From: Martelella limonii
GTDB lineage: Bacteria; Pseudomonadota; Alphaproteobacteria; Rhizobiales; Rhizobiaceae
Direction of reading: 5' to 3'
DNA: 64,000 nucleotides
Assembly (NCBI RefSeq): GCF_013344475.1
Contig: NZ_JABUOU010000004.1
Location: 209,286 to 273,285, forward strand
This document shows, one piece after another, positions 1-9,035 of the stretch; the first letter of the stretch is position 1; every line of letters starts with the position of its first letter. The notes beneath the pieces were generated by a model. The model made no database searches and was not told the origin of the DNA. It worked only from the letters and a program-made list of their open reading frames with translations. Position numbers and translations under genes: made by a program.

Positions 1-149
1 ATGCGGCCTAGCGCCTCGACATCGCAGCGCTGCTCGAGCTTTTCTTCCGGATCCAGCTGATCGAGTTCGTCTTCGATCCGCTGACTGATGGCGAGTGCGG
101 GGGCAGCGGTCAGTGCCAGCGCGATGAGCGCCATGTAAGCCGTCTTCAA
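1..149 (-). CDS. DUF930-like secreted protein, C-terminus cut by window edge
   Basis: Forty-nine residues of a leftward gene that runs off the window. It opens with a signal peptide (KTAY, then a hydrophobic run ending PALA) followed by an acidic stretch and the LEQRCDVEAL motif, which resembles the start of the DUF930 domain of rhizobial exported proteins of unknown function. I chose the TTG at 149 because GGAG lies eight bases upstream of it; the in-frame ATG at 134 has no ribosome site at a usable distance. Family assignment comes from one short motif, so it is moderate. The gene is divergent from the oligopeptidase gene, and a perfect 12-bp palindrome lies at 185-196 between them. Confidence 0.55.
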   Translation of the reverse strand, partial: MKTAYMALIALALTAAPALAISQRIEDELDQLDPEEKLEQRCDVEALGR

Positions 150-283
150 TATCTATACTCCACGCATGTAAGCCCAGACCGGATGTCTGATCAGACGAAT
201 GCGGCAAGTCTGCGGCCACCGCTTGATGTCCTTCTTCCTCCCCCCTATCTTGCCGCAAAACGAATAACCGGAAAGGTCTTCCC

Positions 284-2401
284 ATGGCGCATTTCAAGCC
301 CCTCCCCGACGCGCCGAAAGCGGCGAAGCAGCCCCTCGAAGATACCCGGCACGGCAAGACCCGCACCGATGACTATGCCTGGCTCCGGGCTGCCGACTGG
401 CAGAAGATGTTCAAGGATCCCGCGATCCTCGAGAAGGGCATCCGCGATCATCTCGAGGCGGAAAATGCCTATATGAAGGCCGCCATGGCGGACACCGAGG
501 CGTTTCAGAAGACGCTGTTTGCCGAAATGCGCGGCCGCATCAAGGAAGACGACAGCTCCGTGCCCGCCAAGGACGGCCCCTATGCCTATGGCTCTGCCTT
601 CCGCACGGGCGGCGAGCAGCCCTATTTCTATCGCATTCCCCGCGACGGCGATCACAAAGATGTGTCGCTGAGGACGATCCTCCTCGATGGCGACCATGAG
701 GGAGAAGGAAAGTCCTATTTCGACCTCGGCAGTTTCGATCACACCACCGACCACGGGCGCGCGCTGTGGAGCTATGACGACAAGGGTTCGGAATTCTACA
801 CGCTGAAGGTCCGCGACCTTGAAAGCGGCAAGGACCTCGACGATGTTCTCGAAAACACAGGCGGCGACGGTGTCTGGGCGCCGGACGGCAACAGCTTCTT
901 CTATACCGAGGTCGACGAAAACCACCGCCCCTCCAAGGTCTACCACCACATCATCGGCACCGGCCAGGACGAGGACCGGCTGGTCTACGAGGAAAAGGAT
1001 CCCGGCTTCTTCGTCGGGCTTGGCGGTTCGCTGCTCGATGATTTCATCTTCATCGAGATTCACGACCATCAGACATCGGAAGTGCGGATCATTGCCACGG
1101 CCGATCTCGACGCGACGCCGGAGCTGGTGGCCGAACGCGAGACTTCGGTCGAATACGACCTCTGCGAAGGCGGCGATGTGTTCTACATCCTGACGAATGA
1201 GGGCGGCGCCAAGGATTTCAAGATCATGGAAACACCCGTCACCGCGCCTCAAAAAGCGAACTGGCGGGAGGTTGTGCCGCACCAGGACGGACGCCTGATC
1301 CTCGCGCATATGGTATTTGCCCGCCATCTCGTATGGCTCGAACGCGCCGGCGGCCTTCCCCGGATCGTGGTCCGCGATCGCAACAGCGGCGAGGAACATG
1401 CGATCGCTTTCGATGAGGAGGCCTATGCGCTCGGCCTCCAGGGCGCATCGGAATACGACACGGATGTCATCCGCTTCTCCTATTCCTCGATGACGACGCC
1501 GAGCCAGCTCTTCGACTACGACATGGCCACGCGGGAAAGGACACTGCTGAAAACCCAGGAAGTGCCCTCAGGCCATGACCCGGAGGAGTATGTGACGCGC
1601 CGCATCCAGGCGCGGGCGGAAGATGGCGAACTGGTCCCGGTCAGCCTCGTCTACCGGAAAGATACCCCGCTCGACGGGACCGCGCCGGCCCTGCTTTACG
1701 GTTACGGCGCCTATGGCATCACCATACCCGCCTCGTTTTCCACCAATTGCCTGTCGCTGGTCGACCGCGGCTTCGTCTATGCCATCGCCCATATCCGCGG
1801 CGGCAAGGACAAGGGCTTTGCCTGGTATGAAAACGGCAAGATGGAAAACAAGAAGAACACGTTTTCCGATTTCATCGCCGCAGCCGACGCGCTTGTTGCG
1901 GAAGGCTATACCTCATACGGCAATATCGTTGCCCAGGGCGGGTCTGCGGGCGGCATGCTGATGGGCGCCATCGCCAACATGGCTCCGGAGAAATTCGCAG
2001 GCATCATCGCCGCCGTCCCCTTCGTTGACGTGCTGACCACGATGCTCGACGACACATTGCCGCTGACGCCGCCCGAATGGAATGAATGGGGAAACCCGAT
2101 CGCCTCCGAAACGGCCTATGACTATATCGCAAGCTACAGCCCCTACGATAATGTGGCAGCAAAGCCCTACCCGGCCATTCTGGCGCTGGCGGGTCTGACC
2201 GATCCGCGCGTTACCTATTGGGAGCCTGCGAAATGGGTGGCAAAATTGCGCGACCATACGACCGGTTCCGAGCCGATCCTGCTGCGAACCAACATGGATG
2301 CCGGCCATGGCGGCGCCTCGGGCCGCTTCCAGCGGCTGGAGGAAATCGCGCTTGAATATGCCTTTGCGCTGAAGGTTGCGGGCAAGGCGGAGGAGGCCTG
2401 A
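284..2401 (+). CDS. ptrB: Oligopeptidase B, S9 family serine peptidase
   Basis: A 705-residue cytoplasmic serine oligopeptidase that would cleave short peptides after basic residues. The N-terminal two thirds fit the seven-bladed propeller that excludes large proteins; the C-terminal alpha/beta hydrolase domain carries the nucleophile in GGSAGG (Ser554), the acid in LTDPRV (about Asp640) and the base in DAGHGG (His675). Length matches the roughly 690-residue family. ATG 284 is preceded by GAAAGG and begins the usual conserved start (PLPDAPKAAKQP). Oligopeptidase B and prolyl oligopeptidase share the fold; the full-length N-terminus and YAWLR-type opening favour oligopeptidase B. It stands alone, 136 bp before a DUF2254 gene. 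Confidence 0.9.
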   Translation: MAHFKPLPDAPKAAKQPLEDTRHGKTRTDDYAWLRAADWQKMFKDPAILEKGIRDHLEAENAYMKAAMADTEAFQKTLFAEMRGRIKEDDSSVPAKDGPYAYGSAFRTGGEQPYFYRIPRDGDHKDVSLRTILLDGDHEGEGKSYFDLGSFDHTTDHGRALWSYDDKGSEFYTLKVRDLESGKDLDDVLENTGGDGVWAPDGNSFFYTEVDENHRPSKVYHHIIGTGQDEDRLVYEEKDPGFFVGLGGSLLDDFIFIEIHDHQTSEVRIIATADLDATPELVAERETSVEYDLCEGGDVFYILTNEGGAKDFKIMETPVTAPQKANWREVVPHQDGRLILAHMVFARHLVWLERAGGLPRIVVRDRNSGEEHAIAFDEEAYALGLQGASEYDTDVIRFSYSSMTTPSQLFDYDMATRERTLLKTQEVPSGHDPEEYVTRRIQARAEDGELVPVSLVYRKDTPLDGTAPALLYGYGAYGITIPASFSTNCLSLVDRGFVYAIAHIRGGKDKGFAWYENGKMENKKNTFSDFIAAADALVAEGYTSYGNIVAQGGSAGGMLMGAIANMAPEKFAGIIAAVPFVDVLTTMLDDTLPLTPPEWNEWGNPIASETAYDYIASYSPYDNVAAKPYPAILALAGLTDPRVTYWEPAKWVAKLRDHTTGSEPILLRTNMDAGHGGASGRFQRLEEIALEYAFALKVAGKAEEA

Positions 2402-2537
2402 GCGGAGCACTGGAAAGCGAGCACGGGTTGACCGGTCGGATTTGAAAATAGCCATGCGCGGTGCCAGCTTGGGGCCGCGTACAGGAACCGGCTGCCGCGC
2501 GGCGCGTTTCTGACATTCCACAAAAAGGGCGTGATGC

Positions 2538-3794
2538 ATGAAACTCAATCTGACGAAACGCTGGTGGATCGTGATACAGGCGTTGCGTGAGGTGTGGTCG
2601 GTCGCCGCACTTTATTGTGTTGTGGCGGTTCTGACCGCTTTTCTCGGCGTCATTGTGGAACCCTTCGTTCCTTATGAGTTTCGCGAAGTCATCACGCCCG
2701 AGGCTGTAGGCAGCCTGCTCACCATCATTGCCTCCAGCATGCTCTCGGTGCTGGTATTTTCCCTCAACACACTGGTTCAGGCGTCGACTGCCGCTGCCAG
2801 CAACGCCACGCCGCGCGCGGTCGGCACGCTGTTGCAGGATCGCACTGCCCAGTCGGCGCTTTCAACCTTCCTAGGCGCCTTCATCTTCAGCCTCGTCGGT
2901 CTGATTGCGCTCAATACCCACCTTTATGGGGGTGGCGGTCGCCTGATACAGTTTGTGGTAACCCTTGCGGTTATCCTGCTGATCATCATCATGCTGGTCC
3001 GCTGGATCAACTATCTCGGCCATCTCGGTCAGGTTACCAAGACGATCGCGCAGGTGGAATCGCCCGCGAGCCGTTCAATGGCCGCATTCCGGCAGGCGCC
3101 GTTCATGCTGGCCCAGAAACGCCAGGGAGATCTGCCGACCGGGCTGCTGATGGTCGAACACAAGGAAATCGGCTATCTGCGCTTCATCGATCTTGCAGCA
3201 CTCGACAGCATTGCCGACAGGCTTGGCGCAGACATCCATGTCGTCGATCGCTGCGGCATGTTCGTTACCCCCGGCAGACCAATAGCGGGCATTGCGCTCG
3301 CCAACGGCAAGGGCACGCCATCGACGGAAATCCTCGAGGAATTGCGCAAAGCCTTCACCGTGGGCGATACCCGAAGCTATGACCAGGATCCGCTTTACGG
3401 CCTCACCGTTCTTTCGCAGATCGCCATGCGGGCGCTTTCGCCCGGCATCAACGACCCCGGAACCGCGATCGATGTCATCGGCAACCTCGTGCGGGTGATG
3501 GCAGCGGGCGAGCCGGAGAGCAAGGTGGTGCATCATGACCGGGTCTATATGCCCGAGATCAAGACCTCGGAGTTCTTCGATGCCGCCTTTACCGGTATTT
3601 CGCGCGATGGCGCCGACAAGATAGAGGTTGGCATGCGCCTGCAACGCGCCTTCGAATCTCTCTCCTTCCTTCCCTATGCTGGCTACGGCGATACAGCGCG
3701 CTTCTACGCGGCGACAGCGCTGGAACGCAGCCTCGCAAAACTGGATTTTGAAAGCGACCGCGCGCGCCTTGCGGAAACCGCCTTCAAGGGTTGA
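2538..3794 (+). CDS. DUF2254 family predicted membrane protein
   Basis: A 418-residue protein of the DUF2254 family, whose function is not established. Four hydrophobic segments are visible in the first 165 residues (about 20-40, 60-80, 110-130 and 140-160), followed by a long soluble region with the conserved RALSPGINDPGTA stretch typical of the family. The separation of the N-terminal membrane part and cytoplasmic C-terminal part is clear. No RBS of note precedes ATG 2538. It is not obviously in an operon: it lies 136 bp after ptrB and 114 bp before gcd. The family name is secure; any role in transport or envelope homeostasis would be speculation. Confidence 0.8.
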   Translation: MKLNLTKRWWIVIQALREVWSVAALYCVVAVLTAFLGVIVEPFVPYEFREVITPEAVGSLLTIIASSMLSVLVFSLNTLVQASTAAASNATPRAVGTLLQDRTAQSALSTFLGAFIFSLVGLIALNTHLYGGGGRLIQFVVTLAVILLIIIMLVRWINYLGHLGQVTKTIAQVESPASRSMAAFRQAPFMLAQKRQGDLPTGLLMVEHKEIGYLRFIDLAALDSIADRLGADIHVVDRCGMFVTPGRPIAGIALANGKGTPSTEILEELRKAFTVGDTRSYDQDPLYGLTVLSQIAMRALSPGINDPGTAIDVIGNLVRVMAAGEPESKVVHHDRVYMPEIKTSEFFDAAFTGISRDGADKIEVGMRLQRAFESLSFLPYAGYGDTARFYAATALERSLAKLDFESDRARLAETAFKG

Positions 3795-3908
3795 GATCAA
3801 TAAGGGCTGGAACTTTCTTGACGGTGATCCGTTGGCCTTCTTGAGGGGATGCCCCCTTTAAGTCCAGTTTCGGTATTTGCGGACGGCGGCTGACGGCTTC
3901 TGCGGCGC

Positions 3909-6287
3909 ATGACAGCGCTCGCTCTCGCCTCTAGCCCCTCCCTGAGAGGCGCCATGCTCGTTATCATCACTTCCCTTGTCATTGCCCTGATCGGTCTGTT
4001 TCTCACCGGCGGCGGGGTCTGGCTCATCATGCTCGGCGGCAGCTGGTTCTATGCCGTTGCCGGCATCGCCTTTCTGGCAACGGCGCTTCTTCTTTTCATG
4101 CGCAACGCCCTGGCGATCTGGGTCTATGCAGCCACGATCCTCGTCACGCTGATCTGGGCGCTCTGGGAGGTCGGGCTCGACTGGTGGCAGCTCGGCGCCC
4201 GCGGCGGTCTTGTCGTACTGATCGGCATCTGGATGCTGATGCCCTGGATCATGAAGCCGCTGGTGCGTGACGAATACGGATTCCCCGAAAAGCGCATGGT
4301 CAGCCATTCCGCCGTCTGGCCGCTGCTCGGCATGGTCGCCGTGTCGGTGCTGGTGGCAGGTGCGGCGCTCTTTACCGATACCCACGACATCAAGGGCTCG
4401 CTTCCGACGGTGCGCAGCACCGCGAGCGCGACCGATGGCGACATCCCCGACACGGAATGGCATGCCTATGGCCGCACCGAGCGCGGCCAGCGCTGGTCGC
4501 CGCTCGACCAGATCACCACCGAAAATGTCGGCGCGCTGGAACTTGCCTGGCAGATTCAGACCGGGGACATGAAGGGCGTTAACGACGTCGTCGAGACGAC
4601 CTATGAGAACACGCCTCTGATGATCGACGATACGCTCTATGTCTGTACGCCCCATAGCTGGGCCATGGCCTTTGATGCCACGACGGGCAAAGAGAAATGG
4701 AAGTTCGACCCCCAGGTTCCGGTCGATGGCAACCGTCAGCACCAGACCTGCCGCGGCGTCACCTATTACGACGACCCCGATATTGCAGAGGGGGCGCGCT
4801 GCAAGACCCGCGTATACCTGCCGACGTCTGATGCCCGTCTCATCGCGCTCAACGCGCAAGACGGCACGATCTGCGAGGACTTCGGCGACAACGGCACGCT
4901 GCACCTTGAAGCCAACATGCCCTACAAGACGCAGGGCTACTATTACTCCACATCCGCTCCGCTCGCGATCGACAGCAAGATTGTCGTCGGGGGTGCGGTG
5001 AACGACAATTACTCGACCGATAGCCCCTCGGGCGTCATCCGCGCCTTCGACATCGACACCGGCGAACTCGTCTGGAACTTCGACAGCGGAAACCCCGACC
5101 AGACCGAGCCGCTCGCGCCCGGCGAGACCTATACCAAGAATTCGCCGAACAGCTGGTCGGTCATGTCCGGAGACAGCGATCTGGGGCTCATCTATGTGCC
5201 CTTCGGCAACAGGACGCCCGACCAGATCGGTCTCAACCGTTCGCCCTCGGTAGAGCGCTACTCGTCATCCGTGACCGCGCTTGATGCCGCAACCGGCAAG
5301 CCGGCCTGGGTGTTCCAGGGCGTTCATCACGACCTCTGGGACATGGATGTTCCGGCGCAGCCTGCCCTTCTCGACCTCACGATTGATGGCGCGAGCGTGC
5401 CGGCGCTGGTGATGACCACCAAGCAGGGCGAGATCTTCGTCCTCAACCGCGAGAACGGTCAGCCGATCGTGCCGGTGGAAGAAGTTCCCGCCCCGCAGGA
5501 TGGCGGACTGGAAGGCGAAAACCTGTCGGCAACGCAACCGGTTTCCAAACTGTCCTTCAACCCGCCGATGCTGACGGGCAAGGATATGTGGGGCGCATCC
5601 CTGCTTGACCAGCTCGCATGCCGGATCAAGCTGAAACAGTATAATTACGAGGGCCGTTACACGCCGCCTTCGGAACGGGGTTCGATCGTTTATCCGGGCA
5701 ATTTCGGCACATTCAACTGGGGCTCGGTTGCCGTCGACCCGGAACGCCAGGTGATGTTCGCGATGCCGGTCTATATGGCCTACACCTCGACGCTGGTGCC
5801 GAAGACGGAACCGGGTGCCCCCACCCAAGGCATCAACTCCAACAATGGCGCGGACTATGCCGTGGCGTTTTCCACCCTGCTCGGCCCGCTTGGCGTGCCG
5901 TGCCAGGCGCCGCCGTGGGGCTATGTCGCTGGCGCCGATCTGACGACCGGCGAGATCATCTGGAAGCACAAGAACGGCACCATCGAGGACATGACGCCGC
6001 TGCCGTTGAAGATCAAGCTCGGCGTTCCGGGCATTGGCGGTCCGATCATGACCAGGGGCGGCGTGGCCTTCCTTGGCGCCACGATGGATAACTACATCCG
6101 GGCCTATAACGTCACCACAGGAGCCCAGCTCTGGGAAGCCCGACTTCCCGCAGGCGGCCAGGCAACGCCGATGACGTATCAGACGTCGGACGGCACCCAG
6201 TATGTGTTGATCGTCGCCGGCGGCCACGGCTCGGTCGGCACCAAGACCGGCGACTATATCCTCGCCTACAAGCTGCCGAAAAGTTAG
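3909..6287 (+). CDS. gcd: Membrane-bound PQQ-dependent glucose dehydrogenase
   Basis: A 792-residue quinoprotein that oxidises glucose (and other aldoses) to the lactone in the periplasm and passes electrons to ubiquinone. Five hydrophobic helices occupy about residues 15-145 and anchor the enzyme; the rest is the PQQ beta-propeller, with DTEWHAYGRT at its start and the HHDLWDMDVPAQP motif near residue 475. Length fits E. coli Gcd (796). ATG 3909 has no ribosome site; the ATG at 3954 has GAGAGG just upstream and begins where homologues usually begin, so the true start may be 3954. No PQQ synthesis genes are in the window, so cofactor supply must come from elsewhere. A strong terminator follows. 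Confidence 0.9.
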   Translation: MTALALASSPSLRGAMLVIITSLVIALIGLFLTGGGVWLIMLGGSWFYAVAGIAFLATALLLFMRNALAIWVYAATILVTLIWALWEVGLDWWQLGARGGLVVLIGIWMLMPWIMKPLVRDEYGFPEKRMVSHSAVWPLLGMVAVSVLVAGAALFTDTHDIKGSLPTVRSTASATDGDIPDTEWHAYGRTERGQRWSPLDQITTENVGALELAWQIQTGDMKGVNDVVETTYENTPLMIDDTLYVCTPHSWAMAFDATTGKEKWKFDPQVPVDGNRQHQTCRGVTYYDDPDIAEGARCKTRVYLPTSDARLIALNAQDGTICEDFGDNGTLHLEANMPYKTQGYYYSTSAPLAIDSKIVVGGAVNDNYSTDSPSGVIRAFDIDTGELVWNFDSGNPDQTEPLAPGETYTKNSPNSWSVMSGDSDLGLIYVPFGNRTPDQIGLNRSPSVERYSSSVTALDAATGKPAWVFQGVHHDLWDMDVPAQPALLDLTIDGASVPALVMTTKQGEIFVLNRENGQPIVPVEEVPAPQDGGLEGENLSATQPVSKLSFNPPMLTGKDMWGASLLDQLACRIKLKQYNYEGRYTPPSERGSIVYPGNFGTFNWGSVAVDPERQVMFAMPVYMAYTSTLVPKTEPGAPTQGINSNNGADYAVAFSTLLGPLGVPCQAPPWGYVAGADLTTGEIIWKHKNGTIEDMTPLPLKIKLGVPGIGGPIMTRGGVAFLGATMDNYIRAYNVTTGAQLWEARLPAGGQATPMTYQTSDGTQYVLIVAGGHGSVGTKTGDYILAYKLPKS

Positions 6288-6313
6288 GCCGCTTCCGATA
6301 CGGGAAAGATGAG

Positions 6314-6342
6314 AAAGCGCCGGAAATCCGGCGCTTTTTTTT
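6314..6342 (+). terminator. Rho-independent terminator after gcd
   Basis: A ten-base perfect stem (AAAGCGCCGG paired with its complement, loop AAAT) is followed immediately by eight Ts, 27 bp after the gcd stop codon. Confidence 0.9.
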
Positions 6343-6389
6343 CGTCCGCAGTCTGCGGCCAGACATCACCCATCGAAAAACCACACAAA

Positions 6390-6428
6390 GTGACGATTAT
6401 TGACTTTCGTCACAAACTCTGTTTTTAT
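6390..6428 (+). promoter_or_regulatory. Promoter and palindromic operator of the Bcr/CflA pump gene
   Basis: TTGACT (6400-6405), 17 bases, then TTTTAT (6423-6428) make a reasonable sigma-70 promoter. The perfect inverted repeat GTGACGA-N10-TCGTCAC (6390-6413) spans the -35 box, an ideal place for a repressor dimer. The regulator is not encoded next to it. Confidence 0.5.
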
Positions 6429-6514
6429 TGGACATACACCCGCCAGCCCGCAACGCGCGACCTAACCGTGCCTTGAGCGGAAGACTGGTCCCGTAGTTCA
6501 TCAAAAGTATTTCA

Positions 6515-7729
6515 ATGAAACACGTGAACACGCTCACGATGGCGGTCGGTCTCGGCGCCATCACTGCGCTCGCTCCCCTTGCGACCGACATGTATTTGCC
6601 TGCCCTTCCCGCCATCTCTGCCCAGCTTTCGGCAAGCGACGGGGCGGTTTCCTATTCCGTGATGACCTTTTTTGCAGGCTTCACGGTTGGACAGCTTTTC
6701 TATGGCCCGATTTCCGACAAGGTCGGCCGCAAGCCCGTTGTTTATTTCGCTCTGGCGCTCTTCGCTCTCGGCTCGCTTGGAACGATGCTGTCCCATTCCG
6801 TGACGGAACTGCTGCTGTGGCGCCTGCTTCAGGGGCTCGGCGGTTCGGTCGGAATGGTCACCTCGATGGCCATGGTGCGGGATCTCTACACCGGCGAAAC
6901 CGCCGCGAAACTTCTGGCAGTCGTGATGATGATTACTGGGCTGGCGCCAATCGTCGCGCCCATTGTCGGCAGCGTCATTCTTCTCTTTGCCAGCTGGCGG
7001 GCGATCTTTGCCTTTTTCGTGGCGTTCAGCATCTTTGCCCTGCTCTACATCAAGTTCCTGCTTCCCGAGACGCGGATGCAGGAATTGCGGGCGCATTCCC
7101 GGCCTGGGCACGCGGTTTTCTATTATGCGCGCCTGCTCTTCAGCTCGAATTTCATCCCGTTCGCCGGAACGCTGGCGCTCGCACAGGGTGGGTTCTTTGC
7201 CTATATCGGCGGGTCTTCTGCCGTCTTCATCAGCATCAAGGGCCTGTCGCCGCAGATGTTTTCCATCGTCTTCGGCCTGAACGCCATCGGCATGACGATC
7301 GGCGCCCAGGCAGGCGCAAGGCTCATCAAGCCGTTCGGCGCGCGCCGGGTCGTCAAAATCGCCGCGACAGCCTATGCAATGGCCCTGATCGCCCTGCTCG
7401 CCGTCGAGTTGACCATCGGCGCGGATCTTTGGCTGATGACGCTGCTGTTCTTCATCGCGATGACGGCCATGGGCGCGATCATGACCAACTGCAACCTGCT
7501 GGCGATGGAAGCCCACGGCCAGATTGCCGGCGTCGCCGCTGCACTGACGGGCGCGCTCGGCTTCGGCTTCGGCGCGATCGGCACGGGTCTCGTCAGCGCA
7601 TTCGCCGATGGCACGGCCATACCGCTGATGGTGATCATGGCAGGTTTTGCGACAGCGGCGGCGATCGTCGCGTTCACAGGCTTCGGTCGCCCGGCAAGGC
7701 ACGCCGTTGCCCATATGCAGCACGAATGA
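6515..7729 (+). CDS. Bcr/CflA family MFS drug efflux transporter
   Basis: A 404-residue inner-membrane proton/drug antiporter with twelve predicted helices. The opening ITALAPLATDMYLPALP matches the DHA1 motif of Bcr/CflA proteins (LxPLSIDMYLPALP), and GPISDKVGRKPV near residue 70 is MFS motif A. Length is normal for bicyclomycin-resistance-type exporters; substrate cannot be told from sequence. It stands alone behind the palindromic promoter at 6390-6428, so it is probably repressed until a ligand appears. A hairpin without a clean T-run follows at 7741. Confidence 0.88.
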   Translation: MKHVNTLTMAVGLGAITALAPLATDMYLPALPAISAQLSASDGAVSYSVMTFFAGFTVGQLFYGPISDKVGRKPVVYFALALFALGSLGTMLSHSVTELLLWRLLQGLGGSVGMVTSMAMVRDLYTGETAAKLLAVVMMITGLAPIVAPIVGSVILLFASWRAIFAFFVAFSIFALLYIKFLLPETRMQELRAHSRPGHAVFYYARLLFSSNFIPFAGTLALAQGGFFAYIGGSSAVFISIKGLSPQMFSIVFGLNAIGMTIGAQAGARLIKPFGARRVVKIAATAYAMALIALLAVELTIGADLWLMTLLFFIAMTAMGAIMTNCNLLAMEAHGQIAGVAAALTGALGFGFGAIGTGLVSAFADGTAIPLMVIMAGFATAAAIVAFTGFGRPARHAVAHMQHE

Positions 7730-7740
7730 TCGGATAGGAA

Positions 7741-7771
7741 GCGCGGCAGAAGGCTTCTCATTTTGCCGCGC
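7741..7771 (+). terminator. Possible weak terminator after the efflux gene
   Basis: GCGCGGCA (7741-7748) pairs with TGCCGCGC (7764-7771) around a 15-base loop. The only T-run (7780-7785) is nine bases further on, so termination would be weak. Confidence 0.4.
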
Positions 7772-7876
7772 TGGAACGGGTTTTTAGCATTTCCATGGTT
7801 GCCCTTCGCATGTATCGCACCTATCTAATGGGCCAGCACCCACTACCACGTTAGGCTGCCAAAAGGAGTATTACAC

Positions 7877-8479
7877 ATGGCTTTTGAACTGCCCGATCTG
7901 CCTTATGCCTATGACGCCCTCGGTCCTTATATGTCGGCCGAAACGCTCGAGTTCCACCACGACAAGCACCACAACACCTATGTGACCACCGGCAACAAGC
8001 TGGCGGAAGAAGCCGGTCTCGGCGATCTGTCGGTCGAAGACGTGATGGTCAAGGCTTACGGTTCCAACCAGCCGCTCTTCAATAACGCAGCCCAGCACTT
8101 CAACCACATGCACTTCTGGAAGTGGATGAAGAAGGATGGCGGCGGCACCAAGCTGCCGGGCGCGCTCGAAAGCGCGATCTCTTCCGATCTCGGCGGCTAT
8201 GACAAGTTCAAGGCCGATTTCATCGCCGCAGGCGTTGGCCAGTTCGGCTCCGGCTGGGCATGGCTCGCTGTCAAGGACGGCAAGCTTGAAATCATGAAGA
8301 CGCCGAACGGCGAAAACCCGGTCGTTCACGGCGCCAAGCCGATCCTCGGCGTCGACGTGTGGGAACACTCCTACTACATCGACTACCGCAACGCCCGCCC
8401 GAAATATCTGGAAGCCTTCGTCGACAATCTCATCAACTGGGATTATGTCGCCGAACTCTACGAAGGCGCGACCAAGTAA
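7877..8479 (+). CDS. sodB: Superoxide dismutase, iron type
   Basis: A 200-residue cytoplasmic Fe/Mn-family superoxide dismutase. Metal ligands are visible: His in LEFHHDKHH (about residue 27), His in AAQHFNHMHFW (about 79), and Asp and His in DVWEHSYYIDY (about 159 and 163). The FNNAAQHFNH form and the FGSGWAWL segment favour iron over manganese, although rhizobial enzymes of this type can be cambialistic. There is no signal peptide. AAGGAG lies eight bases before ATG 7877. A monocistronic unit: a strong terminator follows 23 bp after the stop. Confidence 0.92.
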   Translation: MAFELPDLPYAYDALGPYMSAETLEFHHDKHHNTYVTTGNKLAEEAGLGDLSVEDVMVKAYGSNQPLFNNAAQHFNHMHFWKWMKKDGGGTKLPGALESAISSDLGGYDKFKADFIAAGVGQFGSGWAWLAVKDGKLEIMKTPNGENPVVHGAKPILGVDVWEHSYYIDYRNARPKYLEAFVDNLINWDYVAELYEGATK

Positions 8480-8502
8480 GGCTTGCGCCTTATCGGAATA
8501 CG

Positions 8503-8532
8503 AAAAGCCCGGCCATTGCGCCGGGCTTTTTT
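8503..8532 (+). terminator. sodB terminator
   Basis: AAAAGCCCGG (8503-8512) pairs with CCGGGCTTTT (8521-8530) and leads into a T-run. A near copy of this stem-loop is found about 220 bp downstream (8725-8748). Confidence 0.9.
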
Positions 8533-8750
8533 GTTGACAGTCCTGTCTTGTGCCATCCTCGTGCTCGACACGAGGATCCAGGCGAGATGGCAAGCGTTCG
8601 CATTAAGGCTTCAAAAATCCAATCACTCGAGTTGCCTGGATGCTCGGATCAAGTCCGAGCATGACACCTGTGTGTGACCACCGCGCGCGAAAAATTCTGA
8701 AGCTCCAGCTTTGTCACCAGCTTGAGCCCGGCCCTTGCGCCGGGCTTTTT
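8533..8750. repeat. Composite palindromic repeat element, copy 1, ending in a second terminator
   Basis: After the sodB terminator come, in order: a TTGTTGACA lead-in, a 29-bp palindrome (8554-8582), a 52-bp spacer, a second 29-bp palindrome (8635-8663) that is roughly the inverse of the first, a small AAGCT/AGCTT hairpin (about 8700-8711), and a stem-loop (8725-8748) almost identical to the sodB terminator. The same parts in the same order follow katA at 17433-17664. The 8480-9035 stretch holds no gene. Confidence 0.75.
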
Positions 8751-8848
8751 ATTGGTGTGTTGCGCGACGAAAAGAGAAGCGAGCGAGTCCGGTGGACCTA
8801 CAAAGAGTGCTCCATCCTTGATTGGCCCGGCGAACCTCTCAGCCCACA

Positions 8849-8984
8849 ATCTCCCCCCGTGAGGGGGAGATGCCCCGACAGGGGCAGAGGGGGGTGAACC
8901 CTCTCAACAGGTTCAGAGCAAGCGGCGTATCCTGCATACCCCTCTCTGTCGCTTTCGCGACATCTCCCCCCATGAGGGGGAGAT
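8849..8984. repeat. Pair of ATCTCCCCC/GGGGGAGAT palindromes
   Basis: Two nearly identical 23-bp palindromes lie at 8849-8871 and 8962-8984 (ATCTCCCCC, five bases, GGGGGAGAT). The first is followed by a GCCCC/GGGGC hairpin (8872-8885). They belong to a palindrome class common between rhizobial genes; here they lie between the sodB repeat block and the 3' end of hisS. Confidence 0.7.
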
Positions 8985-9035
8985 GGGGGGCTGCAGCGTT
9001 TTCGGACGTTAGCGGCTCATCAAAATAGGAAAGGC

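Noticed and set aside
245-1399. Long open frame antisense to the oligopeptidase gene
   Set aside because: Low-complexity composition rich in Arg, Gly, Val and Glu and no motifs; the opposite strand encodes a complete S9 peptidase with all catalytic residues.
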